DNA of 64,000 nucleotides, taken from NCBI GenBank assembly GCA_029216955.1, contig JANAVB010029819.1:40005753-40069752 (forward strand), in the 5' to 3' direction. Shown here piece after piece: positions 61,177 to 64,000 of the stretch. Every line of letters begins with the position of its first letter. Positions within the stretch are counted from its first letter, which is position 1. A program made the translations under genes and the position numbers. The notes beneath the pieces are model-generated. The model did not search any database. It worked only from the letters and a program-made list of their open reading frames with translations, and had not been told where the DNA came from. Origin of the DNA: Iris pallida (Eukaryota > Streptophyta > Magnoliopsida > Asparagales > Iridaceae).

Positions 61177-62526
61177 ATGGACTCTCAAGACAGGAACAAC
61201 TCTCCCCTGAACACCCCACCAACAGCAGAAGGATTCTTTACATACATGACCCTACCAACCCAAGGAGGCTAGCTCACTCATATGGGCAATCCGCCACAGC
61301 CGCAGCTCTCGCGATTCCGCAGAGACGATATTCCACCACCTCCGTATTTTCCTCCGTAGACTTCACCACCAGCACCCATTCTGCCACTAGCATGTGTCCC
61401 ACCGCCAGCGTAAGTCCCGTATCCAGCACGTGTTCCACATTCAGTACCAGCTATGCACCCAGAACCAGCGATGTATCCCGCTCCTATGATGCATCCAGCA
61501 CCTACGATGTATCCAGCACCTGTTCTACCTCCGCCACCAGCATTGGAAAATATCACACTCTTGGGGATCTTCTAGCAGCAAGCCAACATGTTCTGCGACA
61601 CTTTGAGAGAGGCTCTTCAGATTAGAGATGCTCCCCGACAGCGCCCTGGAACTTCCAAGAACTTCATGGACCTCAGGCCCAGTAAATTCTATGGGACAGA
61701 AGGGATTCTCTACGCTGAGGAGTGGTTGGAGAACGTGGAATGATACCTGAAGATGGCCCGAGTCTCAGAAGACCTGAAGGTCGAGTCAACTAGTGGACAG
61801 CTTTTCGACATCGCACGGACGTGGTACCAAGGCGAGCCCCGACTTTCTGCTCCAAACGTAACTTGGGAGGAATTCAAGTGCCTATTCAGGAAGAAATTCT
61901 ATCCATACGTAGCATAAGAGGCGTTGGTGAGTCAGTTCGAGCGCATCCAGCAAGGCAACCACACCATCGACGAGTACACATCAGAGTTTTCTCGCCTCAG
62001 CCGCTTCGTAGAGATCTTGGTCAGCACCCCTGAAGACAAGGCACGACGATTCAGGAAGGGCCTATCTCACGAGATTTATCTAGCCATCAACACCAGTCAA
62101 GCCGCCACTTACGAGAAGATTTTGGAGGTCGCCCAAGCTGTAGAAGAAGAGCTGAGCCACAAGCCGAAAATGAATCGAGACGCATTCGGAGGAGGCAACA
62201 ACCAATCGGTACCGGCAAAATGTCCCAACATTCCAGGGAAGACCTAAGCACAACAACATCATCAGCAATCACGAGCAGCCCCACAACAAGTCCAAGATTT
62301 TCCCACATGCCAGTATTGCAAGAAGAGGGGCCACGTCCAAGAAGACTGCCGTAGATGGTTAAGGTTGTGTTATACTTGTGGATCCAACCGGCATCTATCT
62401 CGAGATTGCCCGAAGAGAAATGCGACTGCCCCACCGTTACCAGCCGCACAGGGAGGACAAGCTTATGCCATGATCACGGAGGATGCGAAAACACCACAAG
62501 GAGAAGCTGGCAAAAAATTTCAGTAG
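61177..62526 (+). pseudogene. E2 gag (Gypsy chromovirus type), colinear frame with stops
   Basis: The frame runs from the ATG at 61177 (MDSQDRNNSPLNTPP) to the TAG at 62524, 449 codons, with no frameshift seen. Stops lie at codons 32, 61, 79, 247 and a few more. The Retrotrans_gag core reads YAEEWLENVE, LFRKKFYPYVA, IDEYTSEFSRLSRFVE, KARRFRKGLSHEI. Two complete CCHC knuckles follow: CQYCKKRGHVQEDC and CYTCGSNRHLSRDC. The knuckles are better preserved than in E1. Codons 61, 79 and 247 are also stops in E1. A different frame, one base earlier, is open for about 150 codons over the N-terminal part (61153-61622) in both copies. Confidence 0.88.
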
Positions 62527-62665
62527 ATATTAGCCGTAGTATTATAGATAGGCCTATATTAGACTTTGATTTAAGAGAAATTGAATTACTTTTATAGCAG
62601 TTTATTCTAGACTATTTATTCTAGTATATCATAGCTCTATTGAATTTTAAAGACGAAATTTTTTT

Positions 62666-62678
62666 TAGGAGGGTAGAT
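62666..62678 (+). promoter_or_regulatory. E2 polypurine tract
   Basis: AGGAGGGTAGA preceded by a T-run and GACGAAATT, as at the end of chromovirus (Tekay-like) internal regions; the 3' LTR begins at 62680. Confidence 0.8.
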
Positions 62679-62679
62679 T

Positions 62680-64000
62680 TGTAAACCCCTTGATCGTTTT
62701 TCTTTTCATTTACTATCCCTTTTCTTGAATTAGTTCATTTAATTGACTAGGGCTCTTTACTTAAAATACCAATAAAGGAAAAGTAACTTCCTTTTATGCA
62801 AAAATTTTATTTCTCTAGGGCTTTAACGTAAATTCGGTTCTTTTAAATTCAACAGAAGCTGTAGCCGTTGATAAACCCATGTTTTGAGTTGATCTCAAAT
62901 AACAGATTTGACCATTCCTATTATTAAGTAAGATAAACCATAAGAAATTCAAATCCTTTTTCTTTATCTATTCTTCCTATTGATCCTATCTAAACACTAG
63001 ATATATATAGGGGAGATGGCAACCGACTACAAATCCTTCCCACGAACCCTAAGCAGATCATCACCCTTGCAAGCCTTGAGGATTCCTCATCTCAAGGCTG
63101 CCTATACGGTTGCAACATGTAGGAACTCTTCAAGAGGTAAGGGCTCGAAATCTCTCTCCTTTGTAGTAGACCTTGGGTTAGGTTAGCAGCTTAGGCACCA
63201 AAGCCATGTTTACAAATATTGCTCGATACATGAAGTGATCTATTATATGTTCTTACCTTATTTTGGTTGCATCCATTCTGAATTAATTCTCCGTAAAACC
63301 ACTGATACCTTAGTCGAGTATCGCGCATTAGTGGTAGTAGCAACATCAAGGAGAAGAGTATATGGTCATGTCCCCAACCCATGTATCTCCTCCATGATTT
63401 CAGAGTATTAGAACGGATGTTTCTATAGGTCAGTAAAAAGGGACGCGACCGCTTAGTAACTCATTAGCAACTTGGTACCATATTAATATCGGGGTGGCAC
63501 GTATAACATCTTATTATCAGTTTGATATCGATGTTGTACTCGACCCTAGAATCAGATTTCCATGATAGACAATTGGTTTCATACCGGATACCCATTCAGA
63601 TCTGGTATCAAGTCTGACTCTAGTCATCGCATTTCGACTCTAGTAATGGGTAGACATCTTAGTACCAGTCACAAACCAACATAATAATTTTCATAGAGTA
63701 TCCTCCCATATACTGATACATTAGCCTTATATCATCTATCATAAGTGACCAAGTAAGTTCAAATAAGGGTACAAAGTCCTTGAAAAATAGGAAGACATGA
63801 TAGACGTAGAAGATGTGTAGGATAAGAGTCGACATGGCAGATACAGATGTCTGTATCTAAACAGTGCGACCATGACAGATATGGGGTAAAACTCTAGAGG
63901 GGTACACTGCTATATATAGTATGGGTGCTTCATCTTGTCACATACCAAACCACACGTGAGGACATCAATGGTGTCTATTAGGTTAACGTATCCGTTTACC
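62680..64000 (+). repeat. E2 3' LTR, truncated by the window
   Basis: Starts TGTAAACCCCTTGATCG and matches the first 1.3 kb of the 5' LTR. It includes the TATATATAG box (63002-63010) and leader. Confidence 0.93.
63016..63136 (+). other. LTR leader segment with 40-codon open frame and splice donor (E2 3' LTR)
   Basis: Fourth copy of the 121-bp leader, again without a stop or indel and with AGAG|GTAAGG at its end. Confidence 0.5.

Larger units (their letters stand above)
57023..64000 (+). mobile_element. E2: non-autonomous Gypsy (TR-GAG-like) element, partial
   Basis: Same family as E1 but on the plus strand. 5' LTR 57023-60967 (3,945 bp), primer site, gag region, polypurine tract and the first 1.3 kb of the 3' LTR are visible; the end is outside the window. 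The 5 bp before it are CGGTG (57018-57022); the matching duplication cannot be seen. There is no pol between gag and the 3' LTR. It is inserted in the CACTA second gene. Confidence 0.92.

Overview
This window is plant nuclear DNA, almost all of it transposable elements nested inside one another. The evidence for a plant is SIRE-like Ty1/Copia, chromovirus-type Gypsy gag, a DUF4283-type LINE, CACTA (En/Spm) transposases and a fragment of a kiwellin/ripening-related gene. I can say angiosperm but cannot name the species. No intact host gene is visible. Boundaries were read by eye from TG...CA ends, terminal repeats, target-site duplications (TSDs) and repeat copies that still show the empty site.

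Left flank (1-7970). The 3' part of an old Copia element ends in an LTR at 4825-5388. Within this part lies a 1.7 kb non-autonomous CACTA element (2957-4645, TSD CTG). The Copia LTR abuts, and apparently interrupts, a frameshifted kiwellin-like gene on the minus strand (5389-5612) that still has its TATA box. Positions 5769-7970 hold nothing I recognise.

Main nest (7971 to the right edge). The outermost layer is a second, potentially autonomous-type CACTA element. Its 5' end is 7971-10183. Its decayed transposase (TNP2-like) and second gene (Ptta/TNP1-like) lie at 51963-57022, and the rest is beyond the window. A non-autonomous Gypsy element (E3, minus strand, 10184-51962) sits in it. E3's 3' LTR has received a LINE (about 11894-17168) and a solo LTR (S2, 19277-22634, TSD ATGGC). 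E3's 5' LTR has received a second Gypsy element (E1, minus strand, 25649-47823, TSD CCTGA). E1's 5' LTR contains a solo LTR (S1, 33179-45767, TSD ATACT), and S1 contains a very young Copia element (34479-44175, TSD ATATG, one difference between its two 947-bp LTRs). A plus-strand relative of E1 (E2, 57023 to beyond 64000) is inserted in the CACTA second gene.

E1, E2 and E3 have LTRs of about 3.9-4.4 kb that enclose only a gag region. None has pol, so they are TR-GAG-like elements that must be moved by proteins supplied in trans. In both families the LTR carries a TATA box, a short leader and a 5' splice donor. A 3' splice acceptor lies immediately before the gag ATG, which suggests gag is expressed from a spliced RNA. 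E1 and E2 share stop codons at the same three gag codons, so their source copy was probably already defective.

The young Copia element has gag, a complete set of pol domains and a third ORF. Its gag and pol are separated by a stop inside the second zinc knuckle and a +1 frame change. Just after pol it carries a roughly 113-nt module with hairpin potential, and the old Copia remnant at 1594-1713 carries a diverged copy of it.
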